NCBI RefSeq assembly: GCF_900112955.1
Contig: NZ_FONP01000001.1
Location: 62,001 to 126,000 of the forward strand
Length of the DNA stretch: 64,000 bases
Origin: Peptostreptococcus sp. D1
GTDB taxonomy: Bacteria > Bacillota > Clostridia > Peptostreptococcales > Peptostreptococcaceae
Reading direction: 5' to 3'
In this document: positions 35,085 to 45,000 of the stretch, piece after piece
Layout: each line of letters begins with the position of its first letter
How positions within the stretch are numbered: the stretch's first letter is position 1
The notes under the pieces: generated by a model
Database searches by the model: none
What the model was told of the DNA's origin: nothing
What the model saw: only the letters and a program-made list of their open reading frames with translations
Program-made: the position numbers and the translations under genes

Positions 35085-35837
35085 CTACTTTATTTTCAAT
35101 TCTACTGGGCAATGATCTGACCCCATAACATCATTGTGAATTTTAGCATCCAATAATCTATCTTCGAAATCTTTCGAAGTACAGAAATAATCAATTCTCC
35201 ACCCTGCATTGTTTTTCCTAGCATTAAACCTATAAGACCACCAAGAGTATTCACCTTCAGCATCTGGATAAAAGTGTCTATATGTATCAATGAAGCCACT
35301 TTCCAAAAACTCTGTAAATTTCTCTCTCTCCTCATCAGTAAATCCGGCATTTTTTCTATTGTTTTTTGGATTTTTTAAATCAATCTCTTTGTGGGCAACA
35401 TTTAGATCCCCACATACTATCACTGGTTTATTTTTATTTAAGCCTAAAAGGTAATTCCTAAAATCAAGCTCCCACTTCATTCTATAATCTAGCCTTTTCA
35501 GTTCTGTTTGAGAATTTGGTGTGTATACTGTTATGAAGTAATAATCATCAAATTCACAAGTAATAACCCTGCCCTCCTGATCGTGTTCCTCAATTCCAAT
35601 TCCATAGGATACTGTTAATGGTTCTTTTTTTGTAAATATCGCAGTTCCTGAATATCCCTTTTTCTTTGCATAGTTCCAATATTGATAATAGCCTTCTATT
35701 TCAAGCTCAACCTGACCTTCTTGACACTTAGTTTCTTGAATGGCAAATATATCTGCATCAATATCCTTAAAATATTCCAAAAATCCCTTTTGCAAAGCAG
35801 CTCTTATCCCATTTACATTCCACGAAATAAATTTCAT
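35085..35837 (-). CDS. Exodeoxyribonuclease III / AP endonuclease
   Basis: EEP-fold Mg2+ nuclease of base-excision repair. The 250-residue protein opens with the classic MKFISWNVNGIRAAL, with FAIQETKCQ (metal Glu near 36) and YTPNSQ. VCGDLNVAHKEIDLKNPKNN lies in the middle and GWRIDYF and GSDHCPVEL at the end. All active-site residues are present. It is 24 nt downstream of the galT-type gene and likely co-transcribed. The symbol could be exoA or xth. Confidence 0.95.
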   Translation of the reverse strand: MKFISWNVNGIRAALQKGFLEYFKDIDADIFAIQETKCQEGQVELEIEGYYQYWNYAKKKGYSGTAIFTKKEPLTVSYGIGIEEHDQEGRVITCEFDDYYFITVYTPNSQTELKRLDYRMKWELDFRNYLLGLNKNKPVIVCGDLNVAHKEIDLKNPKNNRKNAGFTDEEREKFTEFLESGFIDTYRHFYPDAEGEYSWWSYRFNARKNNAGWRIDYFCTSKDFEDRLLDAKIHNDVMGSDHCPVELKIK

Positions 35838-35861
35838 AATTTTTCTCCTTTTACCCTTTAA

Positions 35862-36824
35862 TTATTTTTTAGAATTAAACCTTAATTCTTTTGCCAGCTC
35901 ATTTGGATCTGAGCTACAAACAAAAATATTTGAGCTCAGCTCAAATCCACCGAAATTATATATTCTCGGTATTATATGAAAGTGCGTTCTGTATACAGCT
36001 CTATACTTTTCGCCAACTGGACAAGTATGTATGATCATATTAAATGGTATTTCACCTTGATATTTTCCCCAATTTCTAAATAAATTGCCAATTATAAATG
36101 ATAGCTCATCAATATAAATTCCAGACAATTCATCAAAATTGTTTTTGTCTTTTTGCACTATTCTTATTTCACCACTATATCTAGTTGCATATGGAACAAA
36201 TACTATAAAGTATTTTCCATCAAATACAACTCTGTTCTCATACTCTAGCTCTTCATTTACGATATTATCGTATAGTGACTCATTGTTTCTAGTATAGTAA
36301 TTCTCCGCAATATCAAGCTCCTTTTGAACCTCTGGTGGAATTATATTAAATGATATAATCTGAGTATGAGGATGCAAAAGCGATGCTCCAGAGTTTTTTT
36401 GCGAATTTTTGAAAATGTTGACATATTTAATGTCATCTAGGTTTTTAAGCTCCTTATATCTTGATACTAATAGACTAAAAAAATCGCAAAGCTCTTCATC
36501 ACTCATGTTATAAAAGCTGCCGTTGTGTCTATGTGTTTCAATCAAAACTTCATGTTGACCAAAAATATCTTTTGTTGTCATATCCACGATTGGAAATTTA
36601 TTACCTACTGACCTAGCTACCCATTTTCCATTTTTTATAATCTCGCCCTTTGGAATACCACACCAAGACTCATTTCCTCTACAAAAAGGACAGCCTTCAA
36701 CATACTCCTCTTCTGTTGCTTCAAAAGCTGCATTTATCTTCACTTTGTCGTGTGGTCTATTATTTCTCGTTGTCGAATAAATAGCTATATCCCCTGTCAT
36801 TACATCTTTTCTAATTTCTTTCAT
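35862..36824 (-). CDS. galT: Galactose-1-phosphate uridylyltransferase (HIT superfamily)
   Basis: Leloir-pathway enzyme exchanging UDP between glucose-1-P and galactose-1-P. The 320-residue protein has zinc cysteines in CPFCRGNE (about 45), GQHEVLIET, the active-site HPHTQ near residue 182 (nucleophilic His) and a C-terminal second HIT half with HFHIIPRIYNFGGFE. No galK or galE is nearby; its partner is exoA. Related nucleotidyl transferases share the fold, so the substrate is probable rather than certain. Confidence 0.82.
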   Translation of the reverse strand: MKEIRKDVMTGDIAIYSTTRNNRPHDKVKINAAFEATEEEYVEGCPFCRGNESWCGIPKGEIIKNGKWVARSVGNKFPIVDMTTKDIFGQHEVLIETHRHNGSFYNMSDEELCDFFSLLVSRYKELKNLDDIKYVNIFKNSQKNSGASLLHPHTQIISFNIIPPEVQKELDIAENYYTRNNESLYDNIVNEELEYENRVVFDGKYFIVFVPYATRYSGEIRIVQKDKNNFDELSGIYIDELSFIIGNLFRNWGKYQGEIPFNMIIHTCPVGEKYRAVYRTHFHIIPRIYNFGGFELSSNIFVCSSDPNELAKELRFNSKK

Positions 36825-37140
36825 AATAAAACTCCTACAATAAATACAAATCTATTATTTATTACTATGATATATATATTAACATACTTTACAGCTTTTA
36901 ATCTAAATTATGTAGATTTTTTTAAAAAATTTTTTTGATTTATCAGAATTCTTGTAATAATTAAGCATTTAGCTGTATTGAGCTATTATCACTTATTAAT
37001 ATACTAAAAAAATCAATTGTTTTTTATTTATTTAATATTTATTTTTATAAAAAAATGTGCTATATTATAAAATATAAAGGAAAAACGTTTTTTATTTTTT
37101 TCTTTACTATTTTCAAAATGTTAATTTATGGAGGTATGAA
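36825..37140. other. AT-rich divergent region between galT and the aminotransferase
   Basis: About 315 bp. It must hold promoters for both genes; TATATT/TATAAA near 37064 is the best plus-strand -10, but its -35 is weak. Several homopolymer A/T tracts are present, which could bend DNA or act as UP elements. I see no gene, terminator or riboswitch here. Confidence 0.55.
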
Positions 37141-38340
37141 ATGAAATTTTCAAACAGAGTAGGTTCAATGCAAGCTTCACCAGTAAGAAAGCTTGTACCA
37201 TTTGCTACAGCAGCAAAGAAAGACGGGGTTAAAGTATATCACTTAAATATCGGTCAGCCTGATATAAAGACTCCAGAAGGATTTATGAATGCTGTCAGAG
37301 ATTTCGACGAATCTGTTCTAGAATATGCCGATTCAGTAGGTTCTGATGAGTTAGTAAATGCTATGATCGAGTACTATAGAGGCTACGATATAAACTATGA
37401 ACCAGGCGAAATACTGATTACAAACGGTGGTTCTGAAGCATTATTATTCGCTATGATGACTTTATGTAACCCTGGAGAAAATATATTAGTTCCAGAACCT
37501 TTCTACACTAACTACAATGGCTTTGCCACTAGCGTTGACGTTGAGATAAAACCAATAACTACAAAGGCTGAAGAAGGATTCCACCTTCCATCAAAGGAAA
37601 AAGTTCTTGCTTCACTTGACGAAAACACAAGAGCAATATTGATTTCAAATCCTGGAAATCCAACAGGTGCTATATATACAATCGAAGAAATGCAGATGTT
37701 AGCTGAAGTTGCTATAGAAAAAGACCTATGGATAATTTCTGATGAAGTTTATAGAGAATTCGTTTATGATGGATTAAAATACACTAGCTTCGGAAACTTA
37801 GAAAACGTTGCGGACAGAGTAATAATTGTAGACTCTGTTTCAAAAAGATACTCTGCATGTGGTGCTAGAATCGGATCCTTGGCTTCAAAAAATAAAGAGT
37901 TTATAGCTCAAGTATTGAAGCTTTGCCAAGGAAGACTTTGCGTTCCAACTCTAGAAATGATTGGTGCTGCTGAGCTATACAAAACACCTAAATCTTATTT
38001 AGAAGAAGTAAACAAAGAATACTGCAAGAGAAGAGATACTTTATATGAAGAAATAATGAAAATACCTGGTGTAGTTTGCGAAAAACCTACAGGTGCATTC
38101 TACATGGTGGTTAAGCTTCCAGTTGAAAATGCTGAAGATTTTGTTATCTTCATGTTGAAGGAATTCAGACACAATGGAGCTACTACAATGGCTACTCCTG
38201 CTGAAAACTTCTACGCTACTCCAGGACTTGGTAAGGATGAAGTTAGACTTGCATATATCTTAAATTGTGACGATTTAAAAGCATCTGCTGAGTGCTTGAG
38301 ATTAGGTCTTGAAGCTTATAAAGCTGCTGGAAATAAATAA
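37141..38340 (+). CDS. PLP-dependent aminotransferase (class I, aspartate/aromatic type)
   Basis: Fold-type I transaminase. The 399-residue protein shows HLNIGQPDIKTPEG near the start, TNGGSEALLFAM, then SNPGNPTGAIYT and SDEVYREF. The PLP lysine lies in SVSKRYSACGARIG (about 238). The C-terminal LAYILN is the position of the substrate-carboxylate region. Spacing to GGAGG is good. The codons are slightly richer in preferred forms than neighbours, hinting at high expression. The amino acid acted on (Asp, aromatic or Ala) cannot be fixed by sequence alone. Confidence 0.9.
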   Translation: MKFSNRVGSMQASPVRKLVPFATAAKKDGVKVYHLNIGQPDIKTPEGFMNAVRDFDESVLEYADSVGSDELVNAMIEYYRGYDINYEPGEILITNGGSEALLFAMMTLCNPGENILVPEPFYTNYNGFATSVDVEIKPITTKAEEGFHLPSKEKVLASLDENTRAILISNPGNPTGAIYTIEEMQMLAEVAIEKDLWIISDEVYREFVYDGLKYTSFGNLENVADRVIIVDSVSKRYSACGARIGSLASKNKEFIAQVLKLCQGRLCVPTLEMIGAAELYKTPKSYLEEVNKEYCKRRDTLYEEIMKIPGVVCEKPTGAFYMVVKLPVENAEDFVIFMLKEFRHNGATTMATPAENFYATPGLGKDEVRLAYILNCDDLKASAECLRLGLEAYKAAGNK

Positions 38341-38377
38341 CAATAAAAAAATTGAAATAAAAAATCATTTATTATAT

Positions 38378-38424
38378 CAAAAAGCTGATCATCAATATCT
38401 TTCGTATTAATGGTCAGCTTATTT
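38378..38424. terminator. Bidirectional terminator between the aminotransferase and marR genes
   Basis: AAGCTGA/TCAGCTT stem with an A-run before and a T-rich run after, between converging genes. Confidence 0.7.
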
Positions 38425-38445
38425 TGAATCATAGAAAACGTAAGC

Positions 38446-38904
38446 TTACTGTTCATCTTTTTCAAATTTTTCCATAACCCCCATAATATTTTTTAAAGAG
38501 TCAATAAAAGAATCAAGATCATCAATATCTATTTTTCTAATTCGTTCTTCCAATGATTCCTTCAATAGTTCGATAAAATCTTCAGAAAGCAATTCGCCTT
38601 TTCTAGTCAACGCAATATTGAACTTTCGTCTGTCCTTTTTATCTCTAATTCTTAACAAATATCCCTTATCTGATAAATCGTCAATCATACTCGTCAGACT
38701 ACCTTTTTCGATATTGAGCATACTACATAAATTAGTCATGCTTATCGAACCGTAGTTATAAATAAAGGTAATTGCTCTAATTTGAGTTTTGTTAATGTCT
38801 TTGCCTTGAATAAATTGTTTGATGTACTCCAAGTAAAAATTGTTGTAGATTGTTGGTAATGATTTTACCAAAAATGAAATAGTAGTATCAACATCAGTAT
38901 ACAT
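38446..38904 (-). CDS. MarR-family transcriptional regulator
   Basis: The 152-residue protein is a typical dimeric winged-helix repressor. A dimerising helix is followed by the HTH GSISMTNLCSMLNIEKGSLT (about 53-72) and the wing LLRIRDKKDRRKFNIALTRKG. GGGAGG precedes the ATG. Its promoter is overlapped by a perfect 22-bp palindrome, which strongly suggests autorepression. Ligand and other targets are unknown. The divergent uppP gene begins 283 bp away. Confidence 0.93.
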   Translation of the reverse strand: MYTDVDTTISFLVKSLPTIYNNFYLEYIKQFIQGKDINKTQIRAITFIYNYGSISMTNLCSMLNIEKGSLTSMIDDLSDKGYLLRIRDKKDRRKFNIALTRKGELLSEDFIELLKESLEERIRKIDIDDLDSFIDSLKNIMGVMEKFEKDEQ

Positions 38905-38932
38905 ATTTACCTCCCTGATTATTCTGTATATT

Positions 38933-38961
38933 AGTATAATATAAAAATGATTTTTTTACAA
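38933..38961 (-). promoter_or_regulatory. Promoter of the marR gene
   Basis: TTGTAA, 17-bp spacer, TATACT on the minus strand, about 29 nt before the ATG. The -35 lies inside the palindromic operator. Confidence 0.7.
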
Positions 38962-38976
38962 TATGTATATTGTAAA
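38955..38976. promoter_or_regulatory. MarR-type operator, perfect 22-bp palindrome
   Basis: TTTACAATAT-GT-ATATTGTAAA: 10-bp perfect arms and a 2-bp centre, covering the -35 of marR. Size and symmetry match MarR-family operators. No second copy was noticed elsewhere in the window. Confidence 0.75.
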
Positions 38977-39120
38977 TTTTAAAAATTTTATTAATATATT
39001 TATCTCATTCTTTTTTATAATAACTTAATTATTAATAGTTTTACTAATAAATAAGATATATTAATAACAAATGAAAAGTTAGTTCTAAACATTTATTTTG
39101 TGAAATTATGTTCATTTAAG

Positions 39121-39149
39121 TTGATAATATCTTTCTTTTATGTTATATT
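39121..39149 (+). promoter_or_regulatory. Sigma-A promoter of uppP
   Basis: TTGATA, 17-bp spacer, TATATT on the plus strand, about 38 nt before the TTG start. An overlapping TATACT follows. Confidence 0.65.
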
Positions 39150-39186
39150 ATACTTTAATATGAAAATTTGAATTGGAGGGAAAACA

Positions 39187-39996
39187 TTGTTAGAAATTTT
39201 GAAAGCGATAATACTCGGCGTAATCCAGGGTATTACAGAATGGTTACCTGTCAGTAGTACAGGACATATGATACTAGTAGATCAATTTCTTCATCTAGCG
39301 GGAAATAAGAAATTTGTTGATACATTTTTGGTAGTAATTCAATTTGGTTCAATACTTGCAGTTATTTTACTTTACCTCGATAAGCTTAACCCATTTTCTA
39401 GTAGCAAAAGTAAAAAAGCAAAAAAAGCAACCTGGGATTTATGGATTAAGGTTTTAATAGCCGTTATACCCTCTGGTGTGATTGGTGTACTATTTGAAAA
39501 GAAAATTGATGCAGTCTTTTTTAAGCCGACAGTCGTTGCTGCCGCTTTAATTATTTATGGTATAATAATGATTTGGATTGAAGCTAGACATAAGAGACCA
39601 ATAATAACAAAGTTCAGTAATTTATCATATAAAACTGCTTTATTGATAGGTGTATTTCAAATATTAGCACTAGTTCCCGGTACCTCTAGATCTGGCTCAA
39701 CTATTATAGGAGCCTTGCTTTTGGGAACGTCGAGATTTATTGCTGCAGAATTCTCATTTTTTCTAGCAATACCTACTATGCTAGGAGCAAGTTTACTAAA
39801 ACTTGTGAAGGCTGGATTCGCCTTTTCAGGATTTGAATGGTTGATAATGTTTATTGGGTCTCTAACTGCTTTTATAGTTTCTCTTATAGTCATCAAATTT
39901 TTTATGGGCTATATAAAGAAACACGACTTTAAAGCATTTGGTATATATAGAATAATCTTAGGAATAATTGTATTTGCATTTTTCCTTTTCTCGTAA
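39187..39996 (+). CDS. uppP: Undecaprenyl-diphosphatase UppP/BacA
   Basis: Membrane phosphatase that recycles undecaprenyl diphosphate to the monophosphate carrier; it also gives bacitracin tolerance. The 269-residue protein carries GVIQGITEWLPVSSTGHMIL (about 12-31, catalytic Glu) and PGTSRSGSTIIGALLLG (about 164-180), with about eight membrane helices. The start is TTG with GGAGGG upstream. It supplies the carrier for the mraY/murG steps encoded later in the window. Confidence 0.96.
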   Translation: MLEILKAIILGVIQGITEWLPVSSTGHMILVDQFLHLAGNKKFVDTFLVVIQFGSILAVILLYLDKLNPFSSSKSKKAKKATWDLWIKVLIAVIPSGVIGVLFEKKIDAVFFKPTVVAAALIIYGIIMIWIEARHKRPIITKFSNLSYKTALLIGVFQILALVPGTSRSGSTIIGALLLGTSRFIAAEFSFFLAIPTMLGASLLKLVKAGFAFSGFEWLIMFIGSLTAFIVSLIVIKFFMGYIKKHDFKAFGIYRIILGIIVFAFFLFS

Positions 39997-40003
39997 ATAA
40001 CAC

Positions 40004-40062
40004 AAGCACTAGTAGCCAAACTACACTACGATGTTAAGTTTGACTACTAGTGCTTTTATTTT
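40004..40062. terminator. Bidirectional terminator between uppP and the helicase gene
   Basis: Perfect 12-bp stem AAGCACTAGTAG/CTACTAGTGCTT, extended inward by AAACT/AGTTT, then a T-run. Confidence 0.9.
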
Positions 40063-40074
40063 TATATTCCTTTA

Positions 40075-41868
40075 TTATTTTAAATCCAGCTCACTGCTAT
40101 GTATTAGCTTAATAATATGGCTTGTTTCCGGTGTGTACGACACAATCAGACTTAAAGCTTCCTCCGCCCTAGTCATCGCTGTGTAAACCTTATTTAAATC
40201 TCCTACAAAATCATTTACCTGATAATCATGCTTATCAAAATCCACATAATGATTATACAGCATTTCCAACTCACAAACAACAACTGCTTTAAAGGATAGT
40301 GTTTTAACTGAATATATATTTGAAATAGTCACTCCTCTCTTGATAGTGATATCAGTTATATCTTCGTCTGGTAAAATATATTCTATATTTGCATCCTCAA
40401 GGCTTTTCCTCAGCATATACTGAAAATAAATTATCTTACCATTTTTCAATTTCTTTTTATTGTAAGGGAAAATTATTGCAATATCATTGTACGAATAGCC
40501 CAAATCATTTACCAAATGCTGAACCTCCCATACTATTGAATTTATTTGATCATCCAAGTCATCCACTCTAACAATATTAACCTTTTTTGACGAGCTCCAT
40601 ACTGGATTAGTTTTTGTAAATACATCGGTTGCCAAATTACCTCTTATATCTGCAATAAAGTTATTTGCGTTCTCACAATATCTATTTACAAATTCAACAA
40701 TGCCTTTTGATTGCCTATAGTTGTTGTTTAATATTTTTTCATCTTCAAAATCCAGCACCTTTAATCTGCACTTGAAAATATTTAAATTATTGTTTATATT
40801 ATATGCCTTACAGAAATTGACATTGAAGATTCTCTTCGTCTTATAAAGAAATTCATAAACTAGCTCAATTTCCTCTTCAGTAAAGTTTTCACCTTCGTCC
40901 ACGAATATTCCTTTAAATACTCTCTTATTTTTAATACTGTTTTTAATTTGCTTCATGATATTGCTAAAAGCCTTATCATAATTTCTCTTAAATAGATTAT
41001 AGTCGATAACAAGTTCATAAATCTTTGCCAGCTTAAAAACAAAGGAGCTAAGCGTGTGTACTTCAATGTTGTCGGAATCCACCTGTAGTAATTCTAGCTG
41101 TTCCTTATATTTTACATACTGATGCTTCGTATAAGTCAACAGTAAAAACTTATGGTGTGGATATATTTTTGATAATTTTATTACTCTACCAAGCATAATT
41201 GAGCTCTTCCCAGATCCTGATCCTCCCTGTATCAAATGATTACCATAATTTACAGAAGATACGTCAACAATTTGCTCATCATCCATCATAGCTATCTTAT
41301 AATCTAAGTTGCTGTCAGAAAACGATAGCTTTTTTAGATTTTTTGATAGGTTCAACCCATTTGTGAATGTGAAATACTCCGTACATACTTTATAAATAAA
41401 CATAGTTAGAATAACCTCATCATTCTCTTTTGAAAAATATTCACCCATACTATCAAATGATAGCAAAGCATCTCGTGCAGACTTACCAAAAATAATATGA
41501 GAATCTACAAATTCATCTCTATCGTACTTTTCTTCAATCAAATCAATATATGGCATAACGAATATATAGTTGAAATTTATTTGTGGATAATTTTTTTTCA
41601 TATTCTCAGCAAGCTGGTTATACTCTTCGTTCATGATTTCTATTATTTCTTCGTCAAGAACATAAAACAATTCTTCAGAGGTGTCCATAAATTTAATAAA
41701 AACTATTCTGCTATCTTTTATCAACAACATATCAGTATTTATCCCCTTAAAAGGTATAGCCTTAGGAATTATAAACTCATCTTCACCAATATTTTCATAC
41801 AAATGCTTCTCCATGCTTTTCAGCTTTAGTGAATCCAAATTTGAGTCTATATTTATAAATCTATTCAT
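40075..41868 (-). CDS. UvrD/Rep-like superfamily 1 helicase with a divergent N-terminal domain
   Basis: The 597-residue protein has an SF1 motor: Walker A GGSGSGKSS (about 216-224), Walker B-type FVDEGENF (DExx-like), and C-terminal SVKTLSFKAVVVCE and VYTAMTRAEEALSLIV as motifs V-VI. The N-terminal 130 residues (GINTDMLLIKDSRIVFIKF) resemble the start of a nuclease-related NERD domain but lack a clear catalytic Glu-x-Lys. GGGAGG precedes the ATG at 41868. Monocistronic. Specific role (repair, RNA or phage defence) unknown. Confidence 0.82.
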   Translation of the reverse strand: MNRFINIDSNLDSLKLKSMEKHLYENIGEDEFIIPKAIPFKGINTDMLLIKDSRIVFIKFMDTSEELFYVLDEEIIEIMNEEYNQLAENMKKNYPQINFNYIFVMPYIDLIEEKYDRDEFVDSHIIFGKSARDALLSFDSMGEYFSKENDEVILTMFIYKVCTEYFTFTNGLNLSKNLKKLSFSDSNLDYKIAMMDDEQIVDVSSVNYGNHLIQGGSGSGKSSIMLGRVIKLSKIYPHHKFLLLTYTKHQYVKYKEQLELLQVDSDNIEVHTLSSFVFKLAKIYELVIDYNLFKRNYDKAFSNIMKQIKNSIKNKRVFKGIFVDEGENFTEEEIELVYEFLYKTKRIFNVNFCKAYNINNNLNIFKCRLKVLDFEDEKILNNNYRQSKGIVEFVNRYCENANNFIADIRGNLATDVFTKTNPVWSSSKKVNIVRVDDLDDQINSIVWEVQHLVNDLGYSYNDIAIIFPYNKKKLKNGKIIYFQYMLRKSLEDANIEYILPDEDITDITIKRGVTISNIYSVKTLSFKAVVVCELEMLYNHYVDFDKHDYQVNDFVGDLNKVYTAMTRAEEALSLIVSYTPETSHIIKLIHSSELDLK

Positions 41869-42094
41869 AATAACACCTCCCACTTATCAATATTATACCA
41901 CACAATTTTCACTAAATAATAAAAAAATATGCACAAACAAAAAGATGCTGAATCAATAGTCCACTTCAATCAATGTTGTTATTGTATCAGTGCTAATATT
42001 GTCAGCAGCTTCTTGTTGTTATTATTTTGTTCTTGTAAGCAATATTATAATTAAATAATTAAACTTTATTTAATATCTAAAAGAGAAAATATTT

Positions 42095-45000
42095 TTATTT
42101 TACCCTTTCAACCCTTAAACCTGTGTCATGATCATTTAAGTTTTGAACCTCTAAATCTGAAGATTCAACTCTTTCTATTGATACGGCAAGAGTTTCTGTC
42201 TTTATATAGTCTTCGAAAGCTCTCAATGCAGACTCCACTTCACTATCACCATTATAGTATATCTTAATATTATCAAGAACTTCAAATCCACTGGCTTTTC
42301 TCATCTGCTGAACTTTGGATACACATTCTCTCGCAAGTCCTTCTTTTATTAACTCATCAGTCAGTGTAGTATCCAATATTACGAACAAGTTGTTTTCCAT
42401 TGAAACATTGAATCCTTCCTTAGATTCTATATTCACTAACACCTGTTCTTTGTCAAATTCAAACTCTTTTCCAGCAACTTCAACCTTAACAGTTTCTCCA
42501 GCTTCTAACTTGTTAACTACACTGTGTGCATCAAGTGATGAAAGAATTTTTGCAAATTCGTTTACATTCTTACCCAAAACTGGTCCTAAAACCTTAAAAT
42601 TTGGTTTTAATGAGAAATTCATAAACTCATCAAGATTTTTTGCAAACATTACTTCTTTTACATTAAGCTCTTCCTTTATCAATTCTACCAAATCAGATAT
42701 TGTATTTTCATATTTACCATCTATCAATACTTCTGCTATTGGCTGTCTAACCTTGATTTTTGAGCTTTCTCTTGCAGATCTTCCTAAGGTTACCAAATTC
42801 TTTGTTAAATCCATCTTTGCTTCTAATTCTGCATCAATTAATTCAGGATTACTCTTTGGATATTCTGCACAATGTACAGAATATTCTCCAGTTAATTTCC
42901 TATACATTTCTTCAGATAAGTATGGTGCAAATGGAGCCACCATTCTTACAAATCCATTTAACACTTCGTAGGTTGTATTGTAAACAGACTTCTTATCCTC
43001 TGTTAATTCAGTTCCCCAGAATCTTCTTCTAGATCTTCTTATATACCAATTAGACAAATCATCATTCAAAAATTCAGTCATTCTTCTTATTGCCTTATTT
43101 ACATCAAATACTTCTAGATATTCTTCAATTTCCTTTGCGAGGTTATTGAATTTAGAAAGCATCCACCTATCCAATTCAGGTCTATCCTTATACTCAACAA
43201 AGAAATCAGTAGGATTTAGCTTGTCTGTATTTGCATATAGTGTAAAAAAGTTATATGTATTCTTCAACGTTCCTATAAACTTAGACATAATTTCCTTCAA
43301 GCCATCCTCATCAAACCTTATTGGAGTCCATGGTGGAGAAACATATAACAAATACCATCTTAATGCGTCTGCACCATATTTATCAAACATTTCAAACGGA
43401 TTTATTGTATTTCCTTTTGACTTAGACATTTTCTTGCCATCTTTGTCCAATACAAGATCTGTTACAAGTACATTTTTGTATGGTGATTTTCCAGTAACAA
43501 ATGTCGATACCGCAAGTAATGAGTAAAACCAGCCTCTAGTCTGATCTATACCTTCACAGATATAATCTGCCGGGAACAATTTGTCGAAATCTTCCTTGTG
43601 TTCAAACGGATAATGCCACTGTGCAAAGGGCATTGCTCCAGAATCAAACCAACAGTCCGCAACCTCAGGTATTCTTGACATTGACTTTCCGCAGTCAGGA
43701 CAAGTCAAATGAACTTCATCTATGTATGGTCTATGTAATTCTATTGTTTCAGGATCTACATCTTCTATTGCCTTTTCAGCCAATTCTGCTCTCGATCCAA
43801 TCGTTTCAATTTTGCCACATTCACATTTCCAAACAGGAAGCGGAGTACCCCAATATCTTGATCTTGAAAGAGCCCAGTCCTTTAATTCTTCAAGCCAGTT
43901 TCCAAATCTACCCTGACCGACAAATTCCGGGAACCAATTCACACCGTTATTGTTCTCTATTAATTTGTCCTTTAGCTTTGTCATTTCTAAGTACCAGCCA
44001 GGATTAGCATAGTATACTAATGGAGTTCCACATCTCCAGCAGTGTGGATAATTATGTTCTACTTTTTCTTTTGAGAAAAGCTTATTTTCACCAGCCAAGT
44101 ATTTTATTATTTCAATATCAAGTCCGTCCTCCATTACAAATCTTCCTTGCCATGGTGTAGCAGTAAATTTTCCTTCAGAATCAACTGGTTGAACAAATGG
44201 AAGTGAATATGCTCTACCCATATTATAGTCATCTTCACCAAATGCTGGTGCAGAGTGAACTATACCAGTACCATCAGTAACAGTTACATAATCTGCACAA
44301 GTCACATAAAATGCCTTACCATCGACTTCGACAAATGGCATTAGCTGTTCATATTCCATGTATTCAAGATCCTTACCTTTCAAGACCTCTAGGATCTCAT
44401 ATTCACCCTCACCCAAGTGCTTATCTGCCAATACTTTTGCCAAATAATATACTTCGTCACCCTTTTTTGCTCTTAGATATTCAACATCGGCATTTACTGT
44501 CAAGGCCACATTTGAAGGCAATGTCCATGGAGTTGTCGTCCAAGCAAGGAAGTATTCATTTTCAGTTCCTTTCTTTTTGAACTTTGCTACCAAAGTATTG
44601 CTCTTTACTTCCTTATATCCCTGTGCTACCTCATGTGATGCAAGACCAGTCCCACATCTTGGACAGTATGGAAGTATCTTATGACCTTCATAAAGCAGAC
44701 CTTCTTTATTAAACTTATCTAGAATCCACCAAAGAGATTCAATATAATCATTGTCTAATGTTATATATGGATCGTCCAAATCAACTGAATAAGCCATTCT
44801 CTCAGTCATTTCACGCCATTGCTTTTCATATGTAAATACAGATTCTCTACATTTTGTACAAAATTCTTCTATTCCGTATTCTTCTATCGCTTTCTTACTA
44901 GAAAGTCCTAACTCTTTTTCTACTTGCAATTCAACAGGTAGACCATGAGTATCCCAGCCTGCTTTTCTTGGAACCTTATAACCACTCATAGTTTTATATC

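Noticed and set aside
41884-42094. Terminator or small gene after ileS
   Set aside because: Only weak AT pairings; no open frame with a ribosome site was convincing.
42315-42971. 218-codon open frame antisense to ileS
   Set aside because: Composition is that of a shadow of ileS; no ribosome site or family motif.
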